From NCBI RefSeq assembly GCF_032854445.1, contig NC_088297.1, positions 4,093,991 to 4,157,990 on the forward strand: a DNA stretch of 64,000 nt, given 5' to 3'. The stretch is from Liolophura sinensis (taxonomy: Eukaryota > Mollusca > Polyplacophora > Chitonida > Chitonidae). This document shows, one piece after another, positions 49,346 through 61,521 of the stretch (position 1 is the first letter of the stretch; the number at the start of each line of letters is the position of its first letter). The position numbers and the translations under genes are program-made. The notes under the pieces are model-generated. The model worked only from the letters and a program-made list of their open reading frames with translations. It did not search any database and had not been told where the DNA came from.

Positions 49346-50834
49346 TGTTCGAAGTTTTGACACACCGAGAAACAAACAAATGCCTGATGATATTATGTGA
49401 GCCATGTGATCTCTTTGTATTCGGTAATATGACTTAAGTAAAGTTGAAATCCACTACGTATAAGTACGCATTGACCCATGTGCGTTTCATTGTTCAAAAA
49501 ATCTTACTGAAGGACTGGGTTTTCCATCGGGAACTGCCCCGTTTCCGGTTCGAAACAAATTTTAGGCGCGACACAAACTCGACAAGTTCTTGGATAAGCA
49601 TATCGTATGTATTTATTTACTTATTTGATTACTTTTTAACACCAATTTCAGATGTAGTTGTCAATGCATATATAGAACTGGTCTGAATTGCTTGTTCTCG
49701 AATTTCCACGAAGAATGAAGTGGAACAGTTTATTTTGTATAATTACCCAGCTTTTTGTACACCGTTACCCTAATTCATCTTGAACTTGGGTCAGATATTA
49801 GTAGTGTTGAAAGAAGAATATTACATTTCTTTTACCAGCCTTTTGGAAAAGTAAAGATATGATTATGTTGTCCATTATGTGGCCTAACCACGTGAGAAAA
49901 AAGAAACCCAACATTCCTGCTAAAATTACATACATACTGGTTAAAATGAACAGACCAGGTGTCCCAAAATTTAGAAGGAATAGGCAATGTTCCGGTTCGA
50001 ATAAAGTTTCTTTGTGAGCTAATATGAGCATGTATGAGCACGAACAGGCGAATCTTACATCAAACATCTGTTTGCGGGGTTACCCATGTGCTTCCACGGG
50101 CGACCAATCACTTGATCAGACAGTTTTGAATTCCAAATCCCTCAGGACCCCGCAACACCACGTGTAGCCAGAAAGAATAATACCCATCTGCGTGAGAACG
50201 TTGAGAAAACGCGGTCAGTGTTTATACGATCCGCATGGATGTTTCATGGACAATCAAATGGATGCCAGGAGTTGGAAACAAATACTCTATACATGGTGTC
50301 ATTACAAATAGGCCTAATCTATAAGCTTATACACGTGTAAAGCTTTGAAAGCCTGGGACCTCACGGCTGTGTCCAACTCTGGACAGCATAAGGCTATAAT
50401 TTAAGCGATCTAGTTGCAAACATGTAAATCTGATTCGGGCGGGGCAGCAATGAGCCCGAGGATAGTTTCCTTTTGTCTCTGCCCATGGTACTTCGCTTAA
50501 GAATAACTCTTCATGGTAGCTGTGCAGAAGATTCTGAGATAAAAAGAAAAGAGAAAGAGCGTGAAATTGCTTAGAAGAAAGCTAGCATGTCTGTGAAATA
50601 TCTGTTGAAGGTATAAGCACATGGTCGGATACAGTGTACAACTATCAACGATAGCTGTGGATGCAAGCGTTGTTGTTGTTTGAAGAAATGGCGCGAAAGT
50701 AGGCTTCTTTAGATTCGACGAAACATAAGAAAGCATTTCGTATTGTAACTCGCGTTGCCGCGCCTCGTTAACGTTGCAACAGCATAGGAAACATGCGAAA
50801 CAAGGCAAATTTTACGGACCCAGGGCCACATTCA
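49346..50834. other. No feature seen
   Basis: Unsupported short frames; a degenerate SINE-A tail near 49610-49660. Confidence 0.45.
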
Positions 50835-51378
50835 CGACTGATTTATTGATTTACTGATTGATTCCTTTCATCGCCATAGGCCTATACTCAAGACGAATAC
50901 TCTTCTGAGAAGGCGGGAAGGAAACCGTTATGGCCGCCAGGGAAAAACCATCTATATTTGGGAAGTGGCCTAACTGATGAACTTTCGCGAGATCCCCCTG
51001 CAGACAATGACATCCTGTGTATTTACGGAAAAGAGTTTCACGCGAATCACCCCAAACGCAACGTGGTTTCACTGTTTAGGACTATAATCACGCACAGAAT
51101 CGCGAGGCTATCTCTTACTTTCAAACTAATAACAGGAAACCCATGACTATCCACACGTTGCCGGCATTACCTTCCCACGTACGACCGGAGAGGAAGCCAG
51201 TATGAGCTGGACTGAACTCACAGCGACCGCAGCGGTGCAACATAAATACTGTACTAGACTATTATTTATTCCATTGGTGTTTTACGCTGTATTTAAGAAT
51301 ATTTGAATTATATGACGGTGGCCAGTATTATGATGGAAGGAAACGGGGCAGATCCCGGGGGAAACCCACGACCATGTC
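50835..51378 (-). mobile_element. Cluster of SINE-A pieces
   Basis: A degenerate tail/body piece (50835-50955), a head/middle piece (51130-51235) and a second tail/body piece (51265-51378), all in the same orientation. Confidence 0.65.
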
Positions 51379-51744
51379 CTAGACTATAAAAGAATGCTAT
51401 AAATATAGTGTCCGTCACGAAACTATCCTTTTGAATTAAAATTCCTTATAGGGCCGACATAGTTTCACCAAGACACGTTGCAAACTTAAGTTTCAGTTTC
51501 ACGCTGTTTCTTCAATTTCCTACCAAACTATAAATTTTTTGTACAATTTGGGACAGTTTTCTGGACGCTGAATGAAACTCGTCGTCATAAATTGAAACTC
51601 GTTACATTACATCACAATGGCGAGTTACCTATCAACGTTGCAGGTCATCGAGTCTATTTTTGACAAAAAGGGCTATTTTGTTCCGTTGTGGACTTTCACA
51701 AAGTTAGAGTGTATTACTCTGACCGTCACGTTTTTAATTGGTAG

Positions 51745-51855
51745 GTAAGTTATTTCACTTATAAAACGGCCGTCCCATAATTCTGCCCTTCGTCTTATAT
51801 GTTAAATATTATTGAAAACGGCGTAAAATATCAATCAATCAAATAAATAAACGGC
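51745..51855 (+). mobile_element. SINE-A 3' fragment, degenerate
   Basis: aaaacggcgtaaaatatcaa and the ataaataaac tail. Confidence 0.55.
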
Positions 51856-51982
51856 CGTCTGATTTATGGGTATTGGATAGGAAACTTGCAGCTCACGGTA
51901 TAAACGCGAGTTTTATGTCTTTGCATATTCTTGTTAGAGTTATCCCCCCCTTGCAAGTCAGCTCGATAACCTGTACCACTGC

Positions 51983-52316
51983 ATGGAGAAAACATAATTT
52001 GATGTTTTTATCTAACTAATGTTTTAAACCTGGATTTTCATAGTATTTATAGTTTTCAAATATACATAAATATTATCATAATTAAGATTAAACGCATGTG
52101 TATGGAATTGAACAAACAAATTTACATTCAAATAATTTTTTAGACATGCATCACATCCTTATTTAGAACATTATCATGCAACAACGATAAATACCAAAAT
52201 TGTGGTCCCACCATAACAAAAAAAATCGAAAATAAGATTAAAACCCATATTTGCAAATAAGCTCAGGCTCTTTCATCTGAATTTGCTTCATCATTTTTAT
52301 GTTTTCCTCTCCTTTC
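51983..52316 (-). mobile_element. TTAA-family foldback element, degenerate
   Basis: The reverse-complement long arm (52100-52316) and a short opposite end (ggagaaaacataatttgatg at about 51986) are recognisable. The TTAA ends have decayed. Confidence 0.65.
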
Positions 52317-52399
52317 ACGGATTCATTATACACGGGGTCAATGCCTCATACACTGACAAATTTATCGTCCAGGTAAATATACAATCAGCATGATCCCTA

Positions 52400-52550
52400 C
52401 ATCATTTATTTCTTTATTTATTTATTTGACTGGTGTTTTATGCCGCACTCAAGAATATTTCACTTATACGACGATAGTGGGAAGAAGCCAGGCGGAAATT
52501 CACGACCATCTGCAAGTTGGTGCCAGACCTTCCCACGTACAGCCATATGA
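52400..52550 (-). mobile_element. SINE-A, internally deleted
   Basis: Tail and body are present; about 20 bases around the ccagcattatgg block are missing. Confidence 0.8.
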
Positions 52551-53089
52551 CTTGCTAGTAAAGTCCAAACACAATTAACACAGTAACCAGTAAATAAACA
52601 CACTACATTTCTTTAACATCACACACATTTAATTTCTGCCATTACATGTCATTTTGTGTGAAAATCGAATAACAAAACAGTAATTCATTGGGAGAGGGGT
52701 AGGGGTGGGGGATGGGAGGTGGTGTGGGGCAGTTCATCATCATCGTCAATAAAAGAATAAATTTATCTCTAAATTCCTTTTCCTCACCTAATCAAAAATC
52801 AAATTCATCCACTATCTCCATACCTGGCACATCATTTCACATTTGTTATAGAAGCTCACATACAATATTAACAATGTCGCAGCACCTTTCTTTAACGGAA
52901 TAAAATTTATCCATATTTACTCTCATGTTCAAAAAAACTTTCATTTAAAACCTGCAAGTACTAACATCGTAAACAGTTAGTTCACGAACAGTAAAGTCTG
53001 AAATTTCTTAAGAAACCTTTACGTTTGTCTTAGACCGTGCTATCACACTACGCATGGTTCCACTCATAAGCTCCAAGCTTTTCAAGACC

Positions 53090-53720
53090 CATTTCAAGAA
53101 TTTTACAGCAATAGTGTTGCTTGAAACCTCTAAGATTTTCATAAAAAACTTCCATAACATTGTGTATAATTCTATCAGAAGCATGATATTTGAAACCTCT
53201 AAGATTTTCAAGAACAATTCAATGATGTCTGCAATTCTACCAAAAGCACGGTGCAATTCTACCAGAAGCACGGCGCAATTCTACCAGAGGCATGTTATTT
53301 GAAACCTTCAAAATTTTCAAGAACAATTCAATGACATGTGCAATTCTACCTGAAGCATGGTGCAATTCTACCTGAAGCATGGTGCAATTCTACCTGAAGC
53401 ATGGTGCAATTCTACCAGAAGCACGGTGCAATTACACCAGAAGCATGTTTTATAAGACTTACTAGAGCTTTAAGAACCGTGGCATGGTGTTGTGTATGGC
53501 TTTACAAGAACAAAATTATTATTTGAAACCTCCGAGATACCACTGTGTACAATTCCACCAGATCCCTGTCATTTGAAACCCCACAAGACCTTTAGAAACC
53601 ATGCCATAACACTGTGTACAATTCCACCATAGCCCTGTCATTTGAAACCCCACAAGACTTTTAGAAACCATGCCATAACACTGTGTGTACAATTCCACCA
53701 GAACTCATTTGAAACCCCCA
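53090..53720. repeat. Compound minisatellite cluster
   Basis: gcaattctacc.gaagcatgg units of about 22 bases at 53240-53450, interspersed with tttgaaacctctaagatttt blocks. A 70-bp unit (catttgaaaccccacaagac) is repeated from about 53500 to 53715. Confidence 0.88.
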
Positions 53721-56700
53721 TGAGTTGAAATTCTCTAAAATAGAGTCATGATGAGGGTTGTGCTAACCTTGGCTTGGGAAAGTGTTGTTAAATTCAATAC
53801 CAAATATTTCAGAGCCCACTGTTGAAACTCTAGAACCTCCCAAATTTTACCCCTCCCCCCACCAGATTTAAATTCAGTATTTAAAGAATGGGGGGAGGGG
53901 GATAAAAACATCAATTTCATTTCCAACATGTAACATAATGTCAAAAGACCTATTTTTACTTACATGTATGTTTAAACTGTGGCATGAAAACTTCAAATTT
54001 CCAATGGTACAATTCAAATTTTCATGACACATTTATTTCAACTGGACAACCTATTCTCACAACTCCAGTGTCAAAATCATGAGTACCTTCTACCTATTTA
54101 TAGACATTTGTCTATGCCAGTACATGTGTATTCATGGAAAGTTGTCTATACCAGTATTTATATATTGACAAAAGTTCATATTCACTGCACTTGTCTTGAT
54201 CGACATCTAAAAACAAGGCAATAAATTAACAATTTTACATATTCGAAATTAATTGTATGCATCCAGCTGATTTATCATCACATGATATGTTCTACTGTAG
54301 AACTTCATTCTTCCTGGGGGTCTTACTATATACAAGGCCATACTAAAACAATTCTTTGTTGTGTATAACCTGAAAACTATGAAAATAAAACACAGAAAAA
54401 AAAAGGCGGTATGGTAGTAATGCATTCTTTCCTTTTTACATTCCAGACATCGTTAAAGACAGTGATTGTAAAAAAAATTGCCTTTTTTCAAAATTTCAAT
54501 AAAAACTTTGGAATCAGTCGGGTTAAGCCTTTCTCTCTGTAAAGACAGATTCAGATGTCACAGTTCTGGCTTTGTCTGCAAGGCTAATTCACAAGTATAC
54601 ACCTTAGCTAAACAACACGTTCGGTGTTGATATGTAAACAAAGAAAAAATGCTTGTATTTGTCATAGATTTCTCTCCTGCACATTTGTATAAACCAAATG
54701 GAACAGACTTACATAAGAATTAGTTCATATTCCATGTACTGCTACATCATTATTTTGGGGGTAATGCACAAAACTAAAGACTGGCTTCAAAACTTCAAAA
54801 TGTGGTATTTAAGTCTTGACACAGTTTTGAACAACCAGACCCCAAAGTGCTAAACGAATTCACAAACTTTCTCTTCAGTCAAAACTTTGGCAAGCTCTAA
54901 ATTCCTAAATCATGAAATAGTCTTGATTTATACCTAAAAAATCTAACAGCACTGAATCATATTTGATCTACCTGTACTTCATTTTCTTCCTTGATTCAGT
55001 TTAGATTTTTGAACTGTTTTGAACAATGATTTACTGTCAGCATAACTTTTATACTCAACAAGAATCAGTGATGAAACAATTTTGTCCCTTTCATCACTTT
55101 TTCAAACTTAAACCCAAATCGGAGAAATAAAATGTTTCAGACAGAAGTCATATTTCTGAAGGCAGAGCTACACAGAGGTCCATGTTTGTGTGACAGCTGT
55201 ACACCTTGCTTAACTACAAATGTCAAAAAATCCTCTTACAAAACTAGGATATATGTGTACATTTTCATTCTACTAAGAAGACATCTAAAAATCAAAGGCG
55301 GTATCACTTAACAGACCACTTAAAACTAGGCCTTAATACACTTTTATTTATTTTCTTAGATTTGTGTGAAAAGAGTTAAAGGCATTCACACATTTCAAAT
55401 TCTAAGGTGGGCTTATGGACCGTACTATCAGAGGTTAGGAACTCTGACGTCAAAGGAAGTTTATCCAACTCTAATCACAACAATGAATGATGGAATAGCT
55501 TTTTCTTACCTATGAGTGAAAGATTACTGAAATAATGTTCCAAAATTCCTTCACCTTTTTTCAAAAAGGTGACATGAGGTCAGAGTTCCTTGATACCGTC
55601 AATATGGCTCATGAAGCCCACCATAGTTTTCAAATATCTGACTGCCTTTTAACACTCTTAAAAAAGATCTGGAAACAGTAGTTTTAGGCCTATTTTCCAG
55701 TTGTCTGTATTATGAATCCTACTTCATATTTTAGCTTCTTTTTACTTTAAGTTGACGGATAACAAAGACCAACAGAGTATATACTAACAGGTTACCCTAC
55801 TTAATACATGTTCAAAAGGTCAGACGCAAAATTGCATTTTTATCATAGATAGGAGTTGTTCAAAGCAACAAAATCTAAAAACAGCGTAACAAAATGGACA
55901 GACAAGGGCCTATTTGATGTATATATCTATATATATATATATATATATAATGCCAATAAAACAGAAAGTGAAAGCAAAAGACAAACGGCGTTGAATGGAC
56001 GTTGGAGCAGCACCTGAGGTCTACGTAACAAAAGAACAAGGCGACTTCAATATGGCACCAGAGATCAATGAAAAGAAAAATACATTCATGCGAAGTGCCT
56101 TTTAAACCAGCATACATGCAATATGGAAATCTATAGCCAGTACTACCACTTGATGCTCTGCATATGCTAATTACAGGTACCTGCAAAACTCGAGAAGTGT
56201 CACAAGAAGTGTACAGGAAACCCGGTCCAATCCTTGCTGACAACAACTGGCCCCAGGATCATAATGCTGTCTAAGACTTGGGGTCAGACCTAGTCTTGAT
56301 TTCTAAACGGTTTATTGTGCCAAAATTTTTATCCTAGTACGTAACATGTAGATCTGTCTTGGACTTTCATGAAAATCTTTAAAAAATAATGATAAGCTGT
56401 CAATATAAGTTTTGCATTAATTAATTTGTGGCCTGAACGCCTGTGACAACCGCCTTCTTTGAAATGCTGCTGCGTCATGGAGTTTTGTGATGCGACTTGT
56501 GAAGCCGATATGTTCCGAAGTGTGTGTCTCTGATTTTAGTAGTAGGAAAATCCAAACTATAATAGAATTATACTTATTGTGAAGCTCTGAAACTGACCAA
56601 TCCAATCAATGTAGTCTTGTCTCCAATATTAAATTAAAAAAAAAAGTGCTTAAATTGCACTGCACTTTGCTCTTTCACATGCGAATAGGTTGAGGAAGTA

Positions 56701-57196
56701 GGGTAACTTTAAAGGCAGCTTTATGACCTATCCTGGGGACAGTTGTCAATTACAATCAATTTAATCTATGACAGCTTGGTGGTACAAGGTCAAGGTCATA
56801 TATAGGTATGGATTTGAAGATTTTGATGTACTGTATACATCAGATCAAGGTCAAGTACATTGGGATACCTTTGCAGGCGCCCATATTACAGCGTACTCTA
56901 GTTCAAAAAAGGCCAAATTGCCTGGGGAACATTGCCTGACAAATGTAACTTGAATTTGTGAAAAAAAATTCCTTATATTCAAAGATTCATACGTAATTTT
57001 GATACTATAACTTGATACATACGGCACTGATTTCAGCTTTCTTAAGATCTGAGAGTATTTTAATTTAATAGCCCAAGTTAGCCTTCTACAGTGGTGCCCT
57101 CATTAGAAAGTTGTATGGGGATGTGAGAGTGGTGGCAGGTCAATAATGCATATTCAGTGAAATAAACCCTGAACATCAACAATAAATGTTCAGGTA
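53721..57196. other. AT-rich, SINE-poor stretch
   Basis: No gene seen. It may include 3' UTR or downstream sequence of the minus-strand gene ending at 57693. Confidence 0.4.
55925..55950. repeat. (TA)n microsatellite
   Basis: Short TA run. Confidence 0.9.
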
Positions 57197-57202
57197 TTTA
57201 TT
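57197..57202 (-). terminator. Candidate poly(A) signal of the minus-strand gene
   Basis: Reading the minus strand below the stop codon at 57693, the first AATAAA is here, about 490 bases downstream. No cleavage site can be confirmed, and the 3' UTR may be longer. Confidence 0.35.
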
Positions 57203-57692
57203 TCTTTTTCTGACTGTGTGGGCGTCTTTTTTGGTTTCGACCAGGCAATGAAATTTGGTATCATTACAGGCGATTTTTTCCCACCAGACAAGTCTAAACC
57301 TAACCTGTTGCTGCTTGATAGTGGCTGTTGTAAAGTCCGCGGGCACAACATAGCACCCTCTGTGGCGTGTCCAGCTAATGCCATGCAACATCTAGTCTAA
57401 TCTACGAGTTTGTGTTCACACTGAACATCGTGAAAACAATGTCATACCGTGAAAGCAAATAAACATGACCAAATATCAGTCACATCTAAAATTTCATATT
57501 AAGTACATTAATTTTCATTTAATTTAGTTCAGATTTAAATTTACCATGGATGTTTTGTCTCCCATTCATACTCTGCTTAGTAGAGGTATTAAAACAATGA
57601 CGCACAAATTAACTTATACAAATATCCAAATTACCAGAGCACTGAAACCACGAATCGTAAATACAACATATTCTAAACCAACGCCTTCTCAA

Positions 57693-59214
57693 CTACTCTT
57701 TCATTTGTAAATCTTTTAAGTCTTGGGACATCTGGTCTATTTCCTGCCGCTGTGAAACAAAGTTCTGGTCCTGAGAAAATTCGGTGATTTTCAATTTGGC
57801 TAGGTCAAGGTCGTCCAAAGATTTGGATCGATGGATGACCAGACTGGATATCTTGACTGGGGACGAGTTATTGGACTTAGAGGGGGTGACAGTCTTTGGC
57901 GAAGACGGAGCTTCGATCTTGACTTCTCCTGAGTCCGGCGGCCTATGGTCTCGTGGCGAGATGGGCGGCTGAATCTCGGGGAGGGGCAGGGAGTGATGTA
58001 ACCTCCATGGCACCTCATACGGCTTACGGAAACGTCTCTGCCTTCCTAGTTTGATCCTCGCGAGACGATGCATTCGCACCTCAGACTCTAAGGAGTCCGG
58101 GTCCTGTCTGTAACTACCCCCTAGAGCGCACGGCATATACCCACTGCTGCATGCACCCCTGTAGGCTGATGTGCCTTTGGGGGAGGAGCTACTAGGCATG
58201 ACCCTTTCCTTACAGGGTGTCACCAGCTCGGACATAAATCCTGTCACAAAAGTTGGATTAATCTGAATAATGTCATAGCCATTTGACGACGATCCGGATG
58301 ACTCTGCGACGTCTTTTCTGGAAACAGCACTGGGGCCGCTTTCACTCTTTGACCGGTTTCTTTCGGCGAGAAACTGTCTGCGGCTCTCTGTTGAGGTACT
58401 GAGCATGTCCAATTCGTGAAGCGCGGCGTCCAGGTCCATGTCTTTAGCGCTGGAAGGTCGGGCGCAGCAGTAACACGAGGACTCCTGGTTCATGATTGGC
58501 TGGAATTGGCACCAATTCACTGTCACAATGCCCAGGCGTTACACAACTGGAGAATGAAAAATTTAAAAAGTCATAACAGTTTGGAAAACTTTGTCAACAC
58601 GGTGGGTTGCTAAGGACAATCTAATTTCCCCATCCATAAAAGTGCCCACCAATAATAAGCGAAACCCCAATTACACCCCAAGCCTGGAAATAAGCAGTAG
58701 GACATAGACAATCTACTTCACCAAACAGTATTTTGACATGGGCTAAGTTTTTGGTACAGGACAAAAATCACATGTGAACAACATTGTAAGTTTTTCATAA
58801 TGTGGTCTACTTCACCAAACAGTATTTTGACATGGGCTAAGTTTTTGGTACAGGACAAAAATCACATGTGAACAACATTGTAAGTTTTTCATACTGTGAA
58901 TAGCTAAAAGATTTACTAAATGCTATGTCCCTGTAACACCTGAAAATTATTTTTAGGTTTAGCATAAGTACATAAAGCCCAAGCTACTCTACTTATTCAA
59001 CCTTTACAACCGCCTTTGTGACAAGTATCTTGAAACGTTTCAAGTAAACATTGGGGTGTAGAGAAATAATTTGCTGGGTTTTATGAAGCGTGCATCTTTA
59101 GTGACAAACGAATCATTTTTAGCATCATTTTCATAATAATTGTACGCATAAATTTCACTGAAGAAAGTGATTTCAAGGTCAAAAACTTACAGATTTAACA
59201 GTACCTGTCTTACC
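57693..59214 (-). CDS. Unrecognised conserved-looking protein, single coding exon plus 5' non-coding exon
   Basis: The coding exon runs from ATG at 58493 to TAG at 57693-57695 and gives 266 residues. An in-frame TAA upstream, within the inferred exon, supports this ATG. A good acceptor (ttcattctccag) ends at 58547. A good donor (catcATGgtaagac) sits at 59214/59213, so a 667-bp intron in the leader is likely; splicing would create a short upstream ORF of eight codons. The protein is hydrophilic and rich in Ser, Arg and Asp/Glu, with no signal peptide or membrane segment. It has an acidic amphipathic LD-like stretch near residues 19-30 (MDLDAALHELDML), a central basic/aromatic block (LARIKLGRQRRFRKPYEVPW), a Pro-rich region, a second Leu/Asp stretch (HRSKSLDDLDLAKLKI) and a short C-terminal helix with coiled-coil character (RQEIDQMSQDLKDLQ). 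This suggests an intracellular adaptor-like protein, but I do not recognise the family. It lies head-to-head with TUBGCP5. Confidence 0.75.
58712..58893. repeat. 88-bp identical tandem duplication
   Basis: 58712-58799 and 58806-58893 are identical, with period 94. In the inferred leader intron of the minus-strand gene. Confidence 0.97.
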
Positions 59215-59536
59215 ATGATGAGGAAGACTGGAGTCTGAGCTCTCATAAACCTGAGTGTTTCCAGTGTGAGGAGAGTGACAGCTGCCAACTGCTGCAATCT
59301 TCACTCATTGCTACTGTTTACAGACTGACAATTAGCAGCGTGCCACGTCATTCTGAAAAATACGACGTATACAGTTAGTCTTTCTCTTCATGTATCTCAC
59401 AATGTGTATGCACAGATTACCTAAAGCTATCTGTTGTCATCCATCAACACCACCACTGTGGGATCAAACTGGCAGTTTTAAGGACAGATGTTCTCAGTTT
59501 TTTCAGATGTTCTGTATGAAAAGCAAATTTTTCAAT

Positions 59537-59665
59537 CAATTTACTTATTTATTTATTTATTTGATTAGTGTTTTACACTGAACACCGATATTCTCAAGAA
59601 TATTTTGTTTACACGGCAGAGGCTAGCAGTACTCAGGTGGAAGGAAACTGGGCAAAGCTAGTAGC
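59537..59665 (-). mobile_element. SINE-A, diverged, head missing
   Basis: (TTTA)n tail, gattagtgttttacactg and gaaggaaactgggcaaagc. Lies upstream of the inferred 5' exon of the minus-strand gene. Confidence 0.7.
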
Positions 59666-59667
59666 AG

Positions 59668-60612
59668 GGTGAGGTAACTCGCATATTTAAGCAACAGGAG
59701 AGTGTTGCGAGAGTTACTGCGGGAAACAAAAGCGAATGTGCCGGATTGACACTAAGTAACATTTACAGCATCTTTACATGGGCATTAAAACTTCCCTAGA
59801 ATAAATCAATGTCAACCAAGTGTTCCCCATAACCAAAAATGATCCATGACAAGCGCACAAATTCACAAAAAAAAGTACTTTTCAGACACTACTTCCACCG
59901 TGACCCTTAGCCATCTTTCACGTCTCTGATCGCTTGCAAAAACATACGAGACTGGCCTAAATGCTGTCAGCTCATGACCTGTGCCAGCCTCAATCTGATG
60001 GGAGACAAAACTTGCAGAGTGTTACAACAATAATTGCTATAGTGATTATCTCCCTTGAAACACCTAATTTTTTTTTTGTGCTCACACTCACCAAGTGAGT
60101 TGCATGCAAGACTATCAGAACAAGATGGCGGCCACAGTGGTGTTTTTTTCTGAAAAATATACTTGCTTTGTGAATAAGCCGACATTTCAGGAGTCCCGTG
60201 AGTTCACACAGATATGGACTAGACAGGGTGCAAACTAACTCAGCTAAAAGGTGAGATTTTACGGAACTTGCTAGACTGAATATACATCTTTCATAGTCGG
60301 TACTTGAAAAGATCTGTAGGCCCAATGGCCCACTAGCAGCTACCGTAAAATCATGCCTTTTAGCCATGACAGTTCACGAGAGCCCCCACCCTAGTCTCAA
60401 ACAAACCTGTGTGAACTCGCCAGACTCCTGCAATGCCAATTGGTACAGTTGTAATGGGTCATGGTTCCGCAAGACTCAGAACAGGTTAGCTGATTATGGG
60501 GACCACTCGGTTGACATCGATTTACACTAGGGAAGTTTTAATTCACGTTTGAATATGCAGTAAATTTTTCTTACCGACCCTCTTGTGTTGCTCGATCTGA
60601 GAGTTACCCCAT
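59668..60612. mobile_element. Foldback family F, copy 1 (nested arms)
   Basis: Outer arms (about 59668-59835 and 60496-60612) share aaaacttccctag and gtcaacc.agtg. Inner arms (60188-60285 and 60325-60438) share gagttcacacag and attttacgg. No coding capacity. Lies 0.9 kb upstream of TUBGCP5 exon 1. Confidence 0.65.
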
Positions 60613-61199
60613 CAACTACAAGAACAGCCTGTCATCAAATTGACACAACTTTACCTTGTGTCTGCAGCCTCAGCTTTACAAATCCCATCAAATAAAACAA
60701 CTAGAGGACAAAACAACAGCTGAAGATATAACTCTACCAACAACAACATACCAAGTCACTGATATCACCATATCACCACTTTCACAAGTTCTATTTTTCT
60801 TCTTCCTCTCAAGATTAGTTAGAAAAAATAAATGAAATGATGCTCTACATCTTGCCAAGGTGATTATTCGTATCTTATTCTGACGGGAACGTACACGATA
60901 AAGACTGACTTAATACGATTTATAAACAAACAAATCCCGCCAACCAACAGGTCGTAGTCGTGAAAATGTGGCACAGGCCGTGAGTGTTGTCTTCATGTTT
61001 TGAAAACCAAAACAAACATGCCGGTAAAAAAATATATCCATTCTTACAAACAAAACTTGACGCAATCGTCCTGATTTCGAATCTGGTGACATCAAAGCAT
61101 CGTTTGAACAACGATATGACGGCTGGCACTTACTAAATTTTCTCCTTTTCCCTTTCTTTTTCCTGTCACCCTGTCAAATTTCTGATTCATTTCACAATG

Positions 61200-61521
61200 A
61201 AAATTAAACAGAACGCGCAAGTTCTTGTGAGATTTCACGTTACTTCCGGTTCTAGCACCTCTGTATGTACTCCACGGCAGTGTTTATGCTCGCTTTAACG
61301 CGGCTGTCATTAGGAGAAATTCATGGACAGATATCTTGTACAAAGCTTAGGAGACGAGGCCCAAAATGATATCAGAGAAAATAAAATTCTATTTCCCAAT
61401 TTTGAATACTTCATACGTAAGAACTGCGTTTTATTTCTTTAGTGATAAGGCTAGAACACGTGTCTAGCGACGGCAGGGATTTAAAGCGGTCATTGTATTC
61501 GGAGCGTGCGCTGTGGGGAGT
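61200..61521 (+). promoter_or_regulatory. Probable TUBGCP5 promoter and 5' leader
   Basis: The stretch before the TUBGCP5 start is richer in CpG than the flanking AT-rich DNA. It holds an ETS-type site, ACTTCCGGT, at 61242-61250, typical of TATA-less housekeeping promoters. No clear TATA box is placed. The transcription start cannot be fixed from sequence. Confidence 0.45.

Noticed and set aside
55875-56246. 123-codon minus-strand frame
   Set aside because: Ends in a Tyr-Ile run from a TA microsatellite, with no supporting signals.
57784-58018. Other frames inside the minus-strand coding exon
   Set aside because: Shadows of the 266-codon frame in GC-richer sequence.
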